From contig JBHYFN010000004.1 of the NCBI GenBank assembly GCA_051859505.1, positions 69,469-133,468 of the forward strand: a stretch of 64,000 bases of DNA, in the 5' to 3' direction. Source of the DNA: JAFIEN01 sp051859505. Lineage in GTDB: Bacteria > Pseudomonadota > Alphaproteobacteria > Rhodobacterales > Rhodobacteraceae. The position numbers were made by a program, and so were the translations under genes. The notes below the pieces were generated by a model. The model ran no database searches, had not been told where the DNA came from, and worked only from the letters and a program-made list of their open reading frames with translations. Shown piece by piece: positions 40,451 to 49,869 of this stretch (positions within the stretch are counted from its first letter, which is position 1; each line of letters opens with the position of its first letter).

Positions 40451-42358
40451 TCAGCCGGGGCCGCCCCTGTCGGCCCATTCCCACGGCAGGGTGAAGGCGC
40501 CCAGCGCCTTGACCACATCCTCGTCGGCGACCGTCCCGGTGCGGACGATCCGGGCGACAAGGCCGCGCTTCTTGTCCTCGATCACCTCCGAGACTTCGGC
40601 GGCGACATCGGCATTGGCAAGGGCGCCGTCATAGATCCGCCGGATCGCCAGGCGGCGCAGGTCGGGCTTGAACACCTTGCCCACCGCCGTCTTGGGAAGC
40701 TCGGGCAGGATCTCGAGATGTTTGGGATGGGCCGCGCGTTCGTGCACATGTTCCCTGGCATAGGCCATCAGCTCGGCATCGGTGACCGAGGCGCCCTCGA
40801 CCAGCTCGACATAGACGCAAGGGATCTCGCCCGCATGGGCATCGGGCTGGCCCACGGCCCCGGCGAAGGCCACCGCCGGATGGCCGGCCAGCGCCTCTTC
40901 GATCTCGGCCGGGTCGATGTTGTGGCCACCCCGGATGATCAGATCCTTCGCCCGCCCCGTGATCCAGAGGTATCCATCGGCATCGAACCGCCCCAGATCG
41001 CCGGTGCGCAGGTAACGCGGCTGGCCGTCGGGGCCGGGGTAGAAGAGGTCGCGGTTCTTGTCCTCTTCGGTATAGGTGCGGCCGGCAAAGACACCGGGGG
41101 ACGAGACGCAGATCTCGCCCACCGCGTCGATGGGAAGGTCCATCGCGGTGGCCGGGTCGATGATGCGCACATGGGTATAGGGGAAGGGGATGCCGATCGA
41201 GCCGATCTTCTTTTCGCCGTCCGGCGGGTTGATCGAGACAAGGCAGGTCGCCTCGGTCAGGCCGTAGCCTTCGCAGATTGTGACACCGGCCGCCTTCTCG
41301 AAGCGCTTGTAAAGCTCGACTGGCAGGGGGGCCGAGCCGCAGAAGGCCAGTTGCAGGGTCGAGATATCGGCATCGACCTTGCGCTGCATCAGCGCCGACA
41401 TCGCGGTGGGCACGGTGATGAGGAAGGTCACCTTATAGCGTTCGATCAGCTTCCAGAAATTGTCGAACACGCCCTCGCCGCGATAGCCCTGCGGCGTGGG
41501 AAAGACGATATGCGCCCCCGAGGCGAGCGAGGCGCCCATGCAGACGATCGCCGCAAAGACATGGAACATCGGCAGCGGCACCATCATCGTATCCGTCTCC
41601 TTGAACAGGAGGCGGTGGCCGATCCAGCCGTTGTAGATGATGCCGGAATAGCGGTGCTGGGCGACCTTGGGCATTCCGGTCGTGCCGCCGGTGTGGAAAT
41701 AGGCGGCGACCCGGTCGCCGGTCGCATCGGGAAAGGCCAGCGTGGCGGGCTGGCGGGCGATCTCGGCGTTGAAGTCCAGCACGCGGGCCTTGTGCGTCAC
41801 GGTGTTGCGTTTGCGGATCAGCGGCACGATCAGCCGCTTCAGGCCCGACAGGTAGCGCACCAGATCGACCTCGAGCACGGTCGTCACATTCGGCGCCAGC
41901 GCCACGGCGCGGGCCACCTTCTGCGCCACATCCGTCTTGGGAAAGGCGCGCAGGGTGACGACGACCTTGGCCCCCGTCTCGCGCAGGATGGCGCCGATCT
42001 GTTCGGGTTCAAGCAGCGGGTTGATCGGGTTGACGATGCCCGCGACCTGCCCGCCCAGATAGGTCAGCACCGCCTCGTTGCAGTTGGGCAGGACATAGGC
42101 GACCACATCCGTCTCGGTCACGCCGAGCGCGCGCAGGAGGTTCGCTGTCCGGGCCGTCTTTTCCCGAAGCTCCGACCAGCTGAGCGTTTCCTTCTTCGAC
42201 GTCGGGTTCGACAGGATCTGATAGCTGACCGCGGGCCGGCCGCCGAATTTCGACGCGGTTCGGGACAGAAGGCCCCATGTTGTCACCGGAAGGTCGCGGT
42301 CATGCCAAAGCGCTTCGGCCTCGATGGCATCACGGTCGGCCGTGGTGGCATAGGTCAT
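40451..42358 (-). CDS. Acyl-CoA synthetase (AMP-forming), large
   Basis: 635 residues of the ANL superfamily. It activates a carboxylic acid to acyl-CoA via acyl-AMP. P-loop-like FHTGGTTGMPKV, motif GYGLTEATCLVS, YLRTGDLGRFDADGYLWITGRAKDLIIRGG (hinge) and the catalytic lysine in PKTAVGKVFKP. It is longer than usual owing to a C-terminal tail of about 60 residues (RRIYDGALANADVAAEV ... PWEWADRGGPG). The substrate is probably a medium or long fatty or aromatic acid. Convergent with the SDR gene. Confidence 0.9.
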   Translation of the reverse strand: MTYATTADRDAIEAEALWHDRDLPVTTWGLLSRTASKFGGRPAVSYQILSNPTSKKETLSWSELREKTARTANLLRALGVTETDVVAYVLPNCNEAVLTYLGGQVAGIVNPINPLLEPEQIGAILRETGAKVVVTLRAFPKTDVAQKVARAVALAPNVTTVLEVDLVRYLSGLKRLIVPLIRKRNTVTHKARVLDFNAEIARQPATLAFPDATGDRVAAYFHTGGTTGMPKVAQHRYSGIIYNGWIGHRLLFKETDTMMVPLPMFHVFAAIVCMGASLASGAHIVFPTPQGYRGEGVFDNFWKLIERYKVTFLITVPTAMSALMQRKVDADISTLQLAFCGSAPLPVELYKRFEKAAGVTICEGYGLTEATCLVSINPPDGEKKIGSIGIPFPYTHVRIIDPATAMDLPIDAVGEICVSSPGVFAGRTYTEEDKNRDLFYPGPDGQPRYLRTGDLGRFDADGYLWITGRAKDLIIRGGHNIDPAEIEEALAGHPAVAFAGAVGQPDAHAGEIPCVYVELVEGASVTDAELMAYAREHVHERAAHPKHLEILPELPKTAVGKVFKPDLRRLAIRRIYDGALANADVAAEVSEVIEDKKRGLVARIVRTGTVADEDVVKALGAFTLPWEWADRGGPG

Positions 42359-42421
42359 GCGTGTTCTCCTGCCCTTGCCGAAGGCTCCTCCCTCTTCGGC
42401 CCTCGCAGGATGGCGCTGCCG

Positions 42422-43696
42422 TCAGACCTTTGCAACAGGGATGCGACACGGCCTTGCCGGGTTTGACCCGGCGGTATTGGCCTGTCGTGCCGCCCGGCCA
42501 CCGGCCTTGCGGATCGCAAGCTTGATGCGACCGGGCCGCAGCAGATCACGCGCCGGAACGGGGCTGTCCCAGGCCGGGCCCAGAAGCTCGCGCAGTTCGG
42601 CACGCAGCTCGGGCGAGATCGCCTCGCGGGCGAAAGGTCCGGGCAGAAGCGACTCGGCGGCAAGCCCCTCGGCAATCAGCACTTCGTGGCGATCGCAGAG
42701 GATGTGGTGATAGGTGAAGGGCCGGTCCGGCAGGATCCGGCGGATGCCCGGAAGCCCGCAAAGCGCCTGCGCGGGGACCAGCCCCTCGACACCGTCGTTC
42801 AGCCGCGCAGCGACAGCCCCCTGCAACAACACCCGGTGCTGGGCCGAGAGCACGATCCTCTGCGCCGGGCAGCCCGGCCCCAGCGCGCCTGCCGCGATCT
42901 CGACCGGCCAGCGGGCGGGATCTGCGGCGATCTCTTCGGGGCGGATCCGGCGCGCGCCGCACCAGACGACCTTGGCCAGGCCACCGCTGGCCGTCACCAC
43001 GCGGTCGCCGGGGCGCAAGTCCTCGACCCGGACCTGTCCGGTGGGCGTCAGGATGCCTGTGCCGCCGGTAAAGCAGAGCGGGTTCTCGAAGCCCGGCGTT
43101 GCGCCCAGATCGTTGCGGAACGTGTCGCCCCCGTCCGGCACCCGCTGGTTGGAGGATCCCGGATTGACCGCGCCGAAATCCTCGCCGCTGCCGATCTGGG
43201 TGGCATTCGACGGAAACCCGGCCAGCCCCGCCGTGGACCCGGTCGCCACACCCCAGGTCGAGGGGTCGGTCGGGTCCATGACGGGCCAGTTGCCATAGGC
43301 GGCGGTGATGAAGGTCTCGGAGGCGGGGTCGACAAGATAGAGGTTGTCGCCGCCGTTGTTCAGAACCGCGCTCGACCGTCCGGCATCGAAAACAAGCGAC
43401 CCGGGCGGCACGGCCGGCAGGCTGCCACCCGCCTGCACCCCCACCACGACCAGCGCATATCCCCCCGGCTCGAGGATTGACCCCGAAGGGAAGGTGAACC
43501 AGTTGCCCGAGCCGGGATCCCAAAGCTCGAGGCCCGAAATGTCGATCGGGTCATCGGAGGCGTTGAAAAGCTCGACATATTCGTCAAGGGCGGAAACCGT
43601 GCCGTTGCCGTCGGTATCGAAACCCGCCCCGCCGCCCGCCACCGGCTGGGCGTGGATCTCGTTTATGACGATACCCCCGAGAAGCGCATCCGCCAT
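42422..43696 (-). CDS. Lamin-tail-domain plus Hint-domain protein
   Basis: 424 residues. Residues 6-125 form an LTD-like Ig fold (GGIVINEIHA, VSALDEYVELFNASDDPIDISGLELWD, LVVVG). A Hint domain begins at C208 (CFTGGTGILTPTGQVRVEDLRPGDRVVT), with SAQHRVLLQG for the His motif and CDRHEVLIAEGLAAESLLPG near its end, then an Arg-rich tail. There is no classical signal peptide; a type I or other export route is possible. ATG 43696 has GGAG six bases upstream, better than GTG 43708. LTD modules bind surfaces or nucleic acid in secreted bacterial proteins, and the Hint part may cut or link it. Second Hint protein in the window. Confidence 0.85.
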   Translation of the reverse strand: MADALLGGIVINEIHAQPVAGGGAGFDTDGNGTVSALDEYVELFNASDDPIDISGLELWDPGSGNWFTFPSGSILEPGGYALVVVGVQAGGSLPAVPPGSLVFDAGRSSAVLNNGGDNLYLVDPASETFITAAYGNWPVMDPTDPSTWGVATGSTAGLAGFPSNATQIGSGEDFGAVNPGSSNQRVPDGGDTFRNDLGATPGFENPLCFTGGTGILTPTGQVRVEDLRPGDRVVTASGGLAKVVWCGARRIRPEEIAADPARWPVEIAAGALGPGCPAQRIVLSAQHRVLLQGAVAARLNDGVEGLVPAQALCGLPGIRRILPDRPFTYHHILCDRHEVLIAEGLAAESLLPGPFAREAISPELRAELRELLGPAWDSPVPARDLLRPGRIKLAIRKAGGRAARQANTAGSNPARPCRIPVAKV

Positions 43697-43800
43697 CTCG
43701 CTCTCCACTCGCTAACCGCAGGGCCGATACCCTGACCAGAACCCCAAGGATATAAATCGAATCTGTCCAAAATTTGTCAGATCCGCCCCGCAAAAGGGCC

Positions 43801-43872
43801 GGTTGCGGGGCCGGTGTCGGGGCCGGTGTCGGGGCCGGTGTCGGGGCCGGTCTCGGGGCCGGTCTCGGGGCG
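43801..43872. repeat. Six 12-bp tandem repeats between the Hint and ABC genes
   Basis: The unit GGTGTCGGGGCC is present in six head-to-tail copies: the first has GGTTGC, the next three are identical, and the last two have GGTCTC. They lie directly after the stop of the ABC exporter gene (minus strand), whose reading would extend through them in a repeated Pro/Arg pattern. A copy-number-variable minisatellite is likely. Confidence 0.92.
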
Positions 43873-43874
43873 CG

Positions 43875-45668
43875 CTATTCCGCCGCCAGCCCTTCGGTGA
43901 ACTGCAGCCGGGCAAGGCGCGCGTAAAGCCCGCCTTCGGCCACCAGAGCGTCATGCGTTCCGGTGGCGACGATCCGGCCGCCATCGAAGACCACGATCCG
44001 GTCGGCCTGTTTCACCGTGGCAAGCCGATGCGCCACGATCAGCGTGGTGCGCCCTTCGGCCAGCCGCTCCACCGCCATCTGCACCGCGCGTTCGCTTTCG
44101 GCATCCAGCGCGCTGGTCGCCTCGTCGAGCAACAACACGGGCGCATCGCGCAAGATCGCGCGGGCGATGGCGATGCGCTGTTTCTGCCCGCCCGACAGCA
44201 TCACGCCCCGTTCGCCGACGTATGAGTCATAGCCATCGGGCAAGGCCATCAGGAAATCATGCGCGGCGGCGGCGCGAGCGGCCTCTTCGACCTCGGCATC
44301 GGTGGCATCGGGGCGGCCGAAGCGGATGTTTTCGCGCGCGGTAGTGGCGAATATCACCGGATCCTGCGGCACCAGCGCGATCAGGCGGCGGAAATCGGCG
44401 CGGGCCATCTCGCGCAGATCGACCCCGCCCAGCCGGATCACGCCCGATTGCGGATCGTAGAAGCGCAGAAGGAGCTGCATCACCGTGCTTTTCCCCGCCC
44501 CGGAGGGGCCGACAAGGGCCACCGTCTCGCCGGGTTCGATGGTCAGGCTGACGTGGTCCAGCGCCGAGACACCGGGGCGCGCGGGGTATTCGAAACAGAC
44601 ATCCTCGAAGGCGATCCGGCCCTGCCGCAGATCGGGCGCGGGATGGGCCGCGGCGGGATCGGCCACATCGTCCTTGGCCTGCAGCAGCTCGACCAGACGT
44701 TCCGTTGCGCCGGCGGCGCGCTGGACCTCGCCCCAGACCTCGCTCAGGGCCGCCACGCCGCCGGCGACGATCACCGCATAGATGACGAACTGCACCAGCT
44801 CGCCCACCGTCATCACCCCCGAGCGCACGTCATGCGCGCCGACCCAGAGGACGCCGACGATACCCGCGAAAACGAGGAAGATCACGATCGCCGTCATCGC
44901 CGCGCGCACGCCGATCCGCTTGCGCGCGGCGACGAAGCTTTTCTCCGTCACATCGGCAAAGGCGGCGCGGCTGGGGGTTTCATGGGTAAAGGCCTGCACC
45001 GTCTGGGCCGACAGCAGCGCCTCGGAGGCAGAGCCGGAGGAGGAGGCGATCCAGTCCTGATTCTCGCGGCTGAGCACGCGCAGGCGGCGGCCCAGCACGA
45101 TGATCGGCACGATCACGGCGGGCACGATCAGCAGCACCAGCCCCGTCAGCTTGGCCGAGGTGACGGTCAGCAGGATCAGCCCGCCGACCAGCGTAAGAAG
45201 GTTGCGCAGCGCGATCGAGGCCGAGGATCCCACGACCGACAGCACCAGCGTGGTATCGGTGGTGATCCGGCTCAGCACCTCGCCGGTCATGATCCGTTCG
45301 AAGAAGGCGGGGCTCATGCCGATCATGCGGTCGAAGACGGCCTTGCGGATATCGGCCACCACCCGTTCGCCCAGCCGGGTCACAAGGTAGTAGCGCAGCG
45401 CCGATCCCACCGCCAGAAGCGTGGCGATCCCGAGGGCGCCAAGGAAATAGCGATCAAGCAGGAGCGCATCGCCCGCCTCGAAATTGTCCACGACGCGCCG
45501 CACCGCGAGCGGCAAGAGAAGCGAGACGATGGCCGTCCCGGTCAAGGCGACAAGGGCCGCCACCAGCATCGCGCGATAGGGCCGCACGAAGGGCCAGAGC
45601 GCCATCAGCGCACCGACCCGCTTCGACTTGGCCCGTTCCTGTTCGGCTTGCAGCGGTGGCTCTGCCAT
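43875..45668 (-). CDS. ABC exporter, fused TMD-NBD (ABCB type)
   Basis: 597-residue half transporter. Six TMs lie in residues 20-300 (LWPFVRPYRAMLVAALVALTG to VQFVIYAVIVAGG). The NBD follows: Walker A GPSGAGKST, VPQDPVIFATTARENIRFG, signature LSGGQKQR, Walker B PVLLLDEATSALD and VAHRLAT. It would dimerise and export a lipid, drug or peptide. ATG 45668 gives the start MAEPPLQAEQ; in-frame codons upstream run toward the tRNA gene. Ends at the 12-bp repeat array. Confidence 0.92.
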   Translation of the reverse strand: MAEPPLQAEQERAKSKRVGALMALWPFVRPYRAMLVAALVALTGTAIVSLLLPLAVRRVVDNFEAGDALLLDRYFLGALGIATLLAVGSALRYYLVTRLGERVVADIRKAVFDRMIGMSPAFFERIMTGEVLSRITTDTTLVLSVVGSSASIALRNLLTLVGGLILLTVTSAKLTGLVLLIVPAVIVPIIVLGRRLRVLSRENQDWIASSSGSASEALLSAQTVQAFTHETPSRAAFADVTEKSFVAARKRIGVRAAMTAIVIFLVFAGIVGVLWVGAHDVRSGVMTVGELVQFVIYAVIVAGGVAALSEVWGEVQRAAGATERLVELLQAKDDVADPAAAHPAPDLRQGRIAFEDVCFEYPARPGVSALDHVSLTIEPGETVALVGPSGAGKSTVMQLLLRFYDPQSGVIRLGGVDLREMARADFRRLIALVPQDPVIFATTARENIRFGRPDATDAEVEEAARAAAAHDFLMALPDGYDSYVGERGVMLSGGQKQRIAIARAILRDAPVLLLDEATSALDAESERAVQMAVERLAEGRTTLIVAHRLATVKQADRIVVFDGGRIVATGTHDALVAEGGLYARLARLQFTEGLAAE

Positions 45669-45782
45669 GTCGTCCCGTCGTCTCGTCTGTCCTGTCGTCT
45701 GGCCATCTCGCAGATAGCCGCCCCGGACGACCGAGACAAGCGACCCGGGCCGCATCCGCAAGGCGGCCATGCCGGGAGAGGC

Positions 45783-45856
45783 TGGAGCGGGCGACGGGAA
45801 TCGAACCCGTATCTCTAGCTTGGAAGGCTAGGGTCTTACCATTACACAACGCCCGC
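45783..45856 (-). tRNA. tRNA-Gly (anticodon UCC)
   Basis: 74 nt with encoded CCA. Acceptor stem GCGGGCG/CGCCCGC, D-loop TAATGGTAA, anticodon stem CTAGC/GCTAG with loop CTTCCAA (anticodon TCC), T-arm ACGGG-TTCGATT-CCCGT and discriminator T. It decodes GGA and GGG. It has its own promoter. Confidence 0.97.
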
Positions 45857-45868
45857 CCGGGCGAGACG

Positions 45869-45897
45869 GGCATACTCTTCGCCGCTTGCGGATGCAA
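45869..45897 (-). promoter_or_regulatory. Promoter of tRNA-Gly
   Basis: On the minus strand TTGCAT (45897-45892), a 17-nt spacer and TATGCC (45874-45869), with the mature 5' end 13 nt downstream. Confidence 0.6.
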
Positions 45898-45918
45898 GCG
45901 CCTCGCATTGCGGAACGC

Positions 45919-46599
45919 TCACCCCTCCAGCGGCGCGATCAGGTCCGGCCCGGCGGCGCGGTTCGAGTTGACCTCGGTGCCGACCCGCCACATCTGCAGC
46001 ACCCCGTCGGGCGCCGGGCGCAACAGCCGCGCCGCGCCGTGACCCGCTTCGCCCAGCCAGAGCGGCCAGTCCTCGGGCTCGAGGATCAGGGGCAGGCGGT
46101 CGTGGATGCGGGCCATTTCGGCATTGGCGGCGGTGGTGACGATGGCGCAGGTCCCCATGCTGGCGGCATCTTCGTCCTTCGGCGCCCAGTCCTGCCATAT
46201 CCCCGCCATGACAAGGGCCGCCCCGTCTTTGCGGGTGACGAACCAGGGCAGGGGCTTTTTCGGCTCGACCCTCTCCCATTCGTAAAAGCCCGTCGCCGCG
46301 ATCAGGCAGCGCCGGGTGCGGACGGCGGCGCGGAAGGCGGGCTTTTCGGCGATGGTCTCGGACCGTGCGTTGATCAGCAGGGGGCCATCGGTCGGCGTCT
46401 TGTACCAATGCGGCACGAACCCCCAGCGCAGCGGCCGGTAAAGCCTGCCCTGCCCCTCATCCCCCAATGTCACGGCGGCGATGCGGTTGGTGGGGCAGAT
46501 GTTGAAATTGGGCACCTCGGGCAGGTCATTAGCAGGCGCCGCCGCGAAAAGCGCGCTCATCGCGTCATGAGGCAGGGTGATGGCCATGCGTCCGCACAT
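45919..46599 (-). CDS. SOS response-associated peptidase (YedK/HMCES)
   Basis: 226 residues. HMCES/YedK forms a stable thiazolidine link through its N-terminal Cys2 to abasic sites in single-stranded DNA. Here MCGRMAI shows Cys2, NARSETI provides the conserved Asn/Glu, and IHDRLPLIL carries the active His (the common form is HxRMP). LRWGFVPHWY is the substrate-groove strand. Single gene; no LexA box seen. Confidence 0.93.
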   Translation of the reverse strand: MCGRMAITLPHDAMSALFAAAPANDLPEVPNFNICPTNRIAAVTLGDEGQGRLYRPLRWGFVPHWYKTPTDGPLLINARSETIAEKPAFRAAVRTRRCLIAATGFYEWERVEPKKPLPWFVTRKDGAALVMAGIWQDWAPKDEDAASMGTCAIVTTAANAEMARIHDRLPLILEPEDWPLWLGEAGHGAARLLRPAPDGVLQMWRVGTEVNSNRAAGPDLIAPLEG

Positions 46600-46673
46600 G
46601 GGCCAAGGCTAGGCGCCGCCCCGGCCTGCGTAAAGGGGGCGAGCCGTGGCCGCCCCCCCACAAGTCGATGCGA

Positions 46674-48248
46674 TCACTTCACCTCGATACGGCCGTCAAG
46701 ATAGGGCTGATAGGGCAGGTTGGCGGCCATGTAGTCGGCCACGACATCGGCAAGGTCGGGGCCGAAGTCATAGGCATTCGGGGCATCCACGAACATCGCA
46801 TAGCCATCGCCGCCCCGCCGCAGATAGTCGTTCGACACAAGGCCATAGACCGCCGCCGGATCAATCGGCTCCCAACCGGCTTCGCCGCGGACCATCACGT
46901 CCGAGACGCGGGATCCGGCCTCGGCCGAGGGATCGAAGGCGAAGGTCAGACCCGCGACCTGCGGGAACCGCCCCGCCCCGCCTTCGACATCGCTGACCCC
47001 GTTTTCCAGCGCGGCCAGAACCTCGGCCCCCGTCGCCTGAAAGGTGGACAGCGTGTTCTGGAACGGCAGCACGCCCAGAACATCGCCCATCGTCACCTCG
47101 CCCTGATCAATCGAGGCGCGCAGGCCGCCGCCGTTCTGGATCGCGATGGTGATGCCCTGATCCGCAACCCGCGCCAGCATCGCATCGGCCACAAGGTTGC
47201 CCATTTCGCATTCCACCGCCCGGCAGCTTTCGCGCGACCCGTCGATGGTCGCGGCAGCCTCGGCCACCACGCGGCTGCGCAATTCCTCGATCGGGCCGGC
47301 CAGTTCCGCCACGCGGGCGAGGATCGCCGGATCCTCGGCAATGCTCGCGTCGATCAGGATGGTGTCGCCCGTGGCCGAGGTCACATTGCCGGCGTCGTCG
47401 AAGACCAGCGTCAGATGGCCCAGATACTTGCCATAGGCATAGGCCTGAACGACCGGCACCTCGCCGACCATCACCGGATAGGGCAGCGCGCCTTCGACGC
47501 TGTTGGACATCAGGCTGTGGCTATGCCCGCCCACCACGGCATCAAGGCCCGGAACCGCCTCGGCGATCTCGAGGTCGAGCGCGAGGCCCACATGGTTCAA
47601 GGCGATGATCCGCGTCACGCCCTCGTCTGTCAGGGCCGCGACATCGGCCTGCAGGCTTTCGATTTCGGGCGTGAAGATCACGTTGGGGCCGGGGCTGGCC
47701 GTCTCGGGCGTATCGGCGGCCACGGCCGAGACGATGCCGATCCTTTCGCCCCCGACCTCGAGGATCACATGGTTGGGCAGCAGTCCGGCCAGGATCGGCT
47801 CCTGGCTCACATCGACATTGCCCGAGATCACCGGGAAGCTCGCCCCCTCCAGCAGCTTGGCAAGGCCCTCGGGGCCATCGTCGAATTCATGATTGCCCAC
47901 GGCCATGGCATCGAAACCCAAGAGGTTCATGAACTCGATTTCCACGTCGCCCTTGTAGGTCGTGTAGACGAGCGAGCCCTGATACTGATCGCCGGCATCC
48001 AGCAGGATCACGTTCTCTCCCGCCAGGTCGGCGCGCTTCTGCGCGACCAGCGTGGCAAGCCGGGCGATGCCGCCGAAGCACTCGCCTTCGGCATTGGCCT
48101 CGGGCGCGCAGGTCGAGTTGAAGGCGTTGATCGGCTCGATCCGGCTGTGGAAATCGTTGATATGCAGAATGTGCAGCGTGTATTCGGCGGCGGCGGCGCC
48201 TGCCGTCACGGCAAGGGCGCAAGAACTGCTCAGAAAAAGGCGGCGCAT
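46674..48248 (-). CDS. Secreted 5'-nucleotidase / metallophosphatase
   Basis: 524 residues. A signal peptide (RRLFLSSSCALAVTAGAAAA) precedes the calcineurin-like metallophosphatase domain (HILHINDFHSRIEP, LLDAGDQYQGS, AVGNHEFDDG, GGHSHSL) and the 5'-nucleotidase C domain (about 330-500: VECEMGNLVADAML, IQNGGGLRASIDQGEVT, VLPFQNTLST). The periplasmic enzyme takes phosphate from nucleotides so that nucleosides can be imported, fitting the BMP transporter elsewhere in the window. ATG 48248 has GGGAGA seven bases upstream. Confidence 0.93.
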   Translation of the reverse strand: MRRLFLSSSCALAVTAGAAAAEYTLHILHINDFHSRIEPINAFNSTCAPEANAEGECFGGIARLATLVAQKRADLAGENVILLDAGDQYQGSLVYTTYKGDVEIEFMNLLGFDAMAVGNHEFDDGPEGLAKLLEGASFPVISGNVDVSQEPILAGLLPNHVILEVGGERIGIVSAVAADTPETASPGPNVIFTPEIESLQADVAALTDEGVTRIIALNHVGLALDLEIAEAVPGLDAVVGGHSHSLMSNSVEGALPYPVMVGEVPVVQAYAYGKYLGHLTLVFDDAGNVTSATGDTILIDASIAEDPAILARVAELAGPIEELRSRVVAEAAATIDGSRESCRAVECEMGNLVADAMLARVADQGITIAIQNGGGLRASIDQGEVTMGDVLGVLPFQNTLSTFQATGAEVLAALENGVSDVEGGAGRFPQVAGLTFAFDPSAEAGSRVSDVMVRGEAGWEPIDPAAVYGLVSNDYLRRGGDGYAMFVDAPNAYDFGPDLADVVADYMAANLPYQPYLDGRIEVK

Positions 48249-48484
48249 CGTAAATCTCCCGTAGGTTGCAATTCTTGCAGAATGGGCGGTAGGGCGCGCG
48301 GTGTCAAAGCCCGGACCCACCTGTGGCAGTCGAATGTGACAGTGGTTTGCTGACCCGGACGAAGGCCGCGGGTTTCTGTCGGATCCGCAGATCCGGCAAC
48401 CCCGCCCGGCGCAACCCCACCGCTGCACCGGCTTTTGCAAAGCCGGACGCTTGACCGGGTCGCCTCGTGGCGGCATCAGAGGCC

Positions 48485-48817
48485 ATGCGCATCTACAAGA
48501 TCTTTCGCGCCCGGGAATGGGACGCCCTTGTCGAAACCGGCGAAACCGCCGGTGCTCCGGTCGATCTGGCCGATGGCTTCATCCACTTCTCGACAGCAGA
48601 GCAGAGGGCCGAAACGGCCGCGCGCCATTTCGCCGGGGAACAGGGCCTTGTCCTTGCCGCCGTCGAGGCCGAGGCCCTGGGCGATGCCCTGCGGTGGGAG
48701 CCCTCGCGCGGCGGCGCGCTCTTTCCGCATCTCTATGCCCCGCTTGCCCTTGCGCAGGTCGTGGCCCATGCCCCCCTGCCGCTGGTGGACGGGGTGCATC
48801 GCTTCGCGAATATCTGA
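48485..48817 (+). CDS. DUF952 protein
   Basis: 110 residues. It shows the DUF952 pattern: IYKIFRAREWDAL, DGFIHFSTAEQRAETAARHFAG, LRWEPSRGGALFPHLYAPL and VDGVHRF. The fold is related to ADP-ribosyl transferase-like small domains; the function is unknown. ATG 48485 starts at the family N-terminus; the upstream in-frame GTG lacks an SD. The stop overlaps the pyrD start by one base, a frequent pairing in Rhodobacterales. Confidence 0.88.
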   Translation: MRIYKIFRAREWDALVETGETAGAPVDLADGFIHFSTAEQRAETAARHFAGEQGLVLAAVEAEALGDALRWEPSRGGALFPHLYAPLALAQVVAHAPLPLVDGVHRFANI

Positions 48818-49869
48818 TGGGCTGGGTCGATCAGGCGGGGCTGGCCCTCTTGCGGCGGATCGAGCCGGAGCGGGCGCATCTCCTGGCCCTGAAAGGGCTG
48901 AACGCCGGCTTCGGCCCGCGGCATCCGCCGATTTCCTCGGAACGGTTGCGTGTCCGGCTGGCCGGGCTCGACCTGCCCAATCCGCTGGGCCTTGCGGCCG
49001 GGTTCGACAAGAACGCCGTGGCCCTGCCTGCGCTGGCGCGGATCGGTTTCGGCTTTGTCGAGGTGGGCGCCGCAACGCCCCGCCCGCAGGCCGGCAACCC
49101 CAAGCCCCGGCTGTTCCGGCTGGTCGAGGACGAGGCGGTGATCAACCGCTTCGGCTTCAACAATGACGGGATGGAGGCGGTGGGCGCGCGCCTGGCCCGG
49201 CGGCCGGCGGGCTTCGTGCTGGGGCTGAACCTTGGCGCGAACAAGGACAGCGCCGACAGGCGGGCGGATTTCGTGACCGTGCTGCGCCATTGCGCCGCGC
49301 ATCTGGAATTCGCGACGGTCAATGTCTCTTCCCCCAATACCGAACGCCTGCGCGAGATGCAGGGGCGGGCCGCGCTTTCGGCCCTGCTCGAGGCGGTGAT
49401 GGAGGCCAATGACAAACTGCCGCGGCCCATCGCGATTTTGCTGAAAATCGCGCCCGACCTGGCGCCGCAGGAACTGGCCGAACTGGCCGAAGTGGCCGGC
49501 GCGGCGGGCATCGCCGCGATCATCGCCACCAATACGACGCTTGCGCGCGACGGGTTGAAAAGCCCCCGGGGCGGCGAAAGCGGCGGGCTGTCGGGACAGC
49601 CCCTGTTCGAGAAATCGACCCGCGTCCTGGCGCAGCTTTCCACGATGACGGACCTGCCGCTGATCGGCGTGGGCGGGATCGGATCGGCCGAACAGGCCTG
49701 GCAGAAGATCCGGGCCGGCGCTTCGGCGCTGCAGCTGTATTCGGCGCTGGTCTATCGCGGGCTGGGTCTGGTGGACGAGATCATCCGCGGTCTCGACGAA
49801 AGACTGCAGGCCGGCGGTTTCGCGCGGCTCTCGGATGCGGTGGGCAGCGGGCGCGACGACTGGCTGTAG
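48817..49869 (+). CDS. pyrD: Dihydroorotate dehydrogenase, quinone-dependent (class 2)
   Basis: 350-residue membrane-associated FMN enzyme, step four of pyrimidine synthesis, passing electrons to ubiquinone. The N-terminal amphipathic helix (LALLRRIEPERAHLLALKGL) is the class 2 membrane anchor. FMN-site segments are LAAGFDKNA, VEVGAATPRPQAGNPKPRLFRL, NRFGFNNDG, NVSSPNTERLR (active-site Ser), ATNTT, SGLSGQPL and VGGIGS. Coupled to DUF952 by TGATG. Confidence 0.96.
   Translation: MGWVDQAGLALLRRIEPERAHLLALKGLNAGFGPRHPPISSERLRVRLAGLDLPNPLGLAAGFDKNAVALPALARIGFGFVEVGAATPRPQAGNPKPRLFRLVEDEAVINRFGFNNDGMEAVGARLARRPAGFVLGLNLGANKDSADRRADFVTVLRHCAAHLEFATVNVSSPNTERLREMQGRAALSALLEAVMEANDKLPRPIAILLKIAPDLAPQELAELAEVAGAAGIAAIIATNTTLARDGLKSPRGGESGGLSGQPLFEKSTRVLAQLSTMTDLPLIGVGGIGSAEQAWQKIRAGASALQLYSALVYRGLGLVDEIIRGLDERLQAGGFARLSDAVGSGRDDWL

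Noticed and set aside
40718..42466. 582-codon plus-strand frame opposite the acyl-CoA synthetase
   Set aside because: Antisense shadow of a clear ANL enzyme; composition is Asp/Gly/His/Arg-rich and lacks any family pattern.
45748..45768. GGCCGC/GCGGCC hairpin between tRNA-Gly and the ABC exporter as tRNA terminator
   Set aside because: Six base pairs, no T-run, and such stems are common by chance at this GC content.
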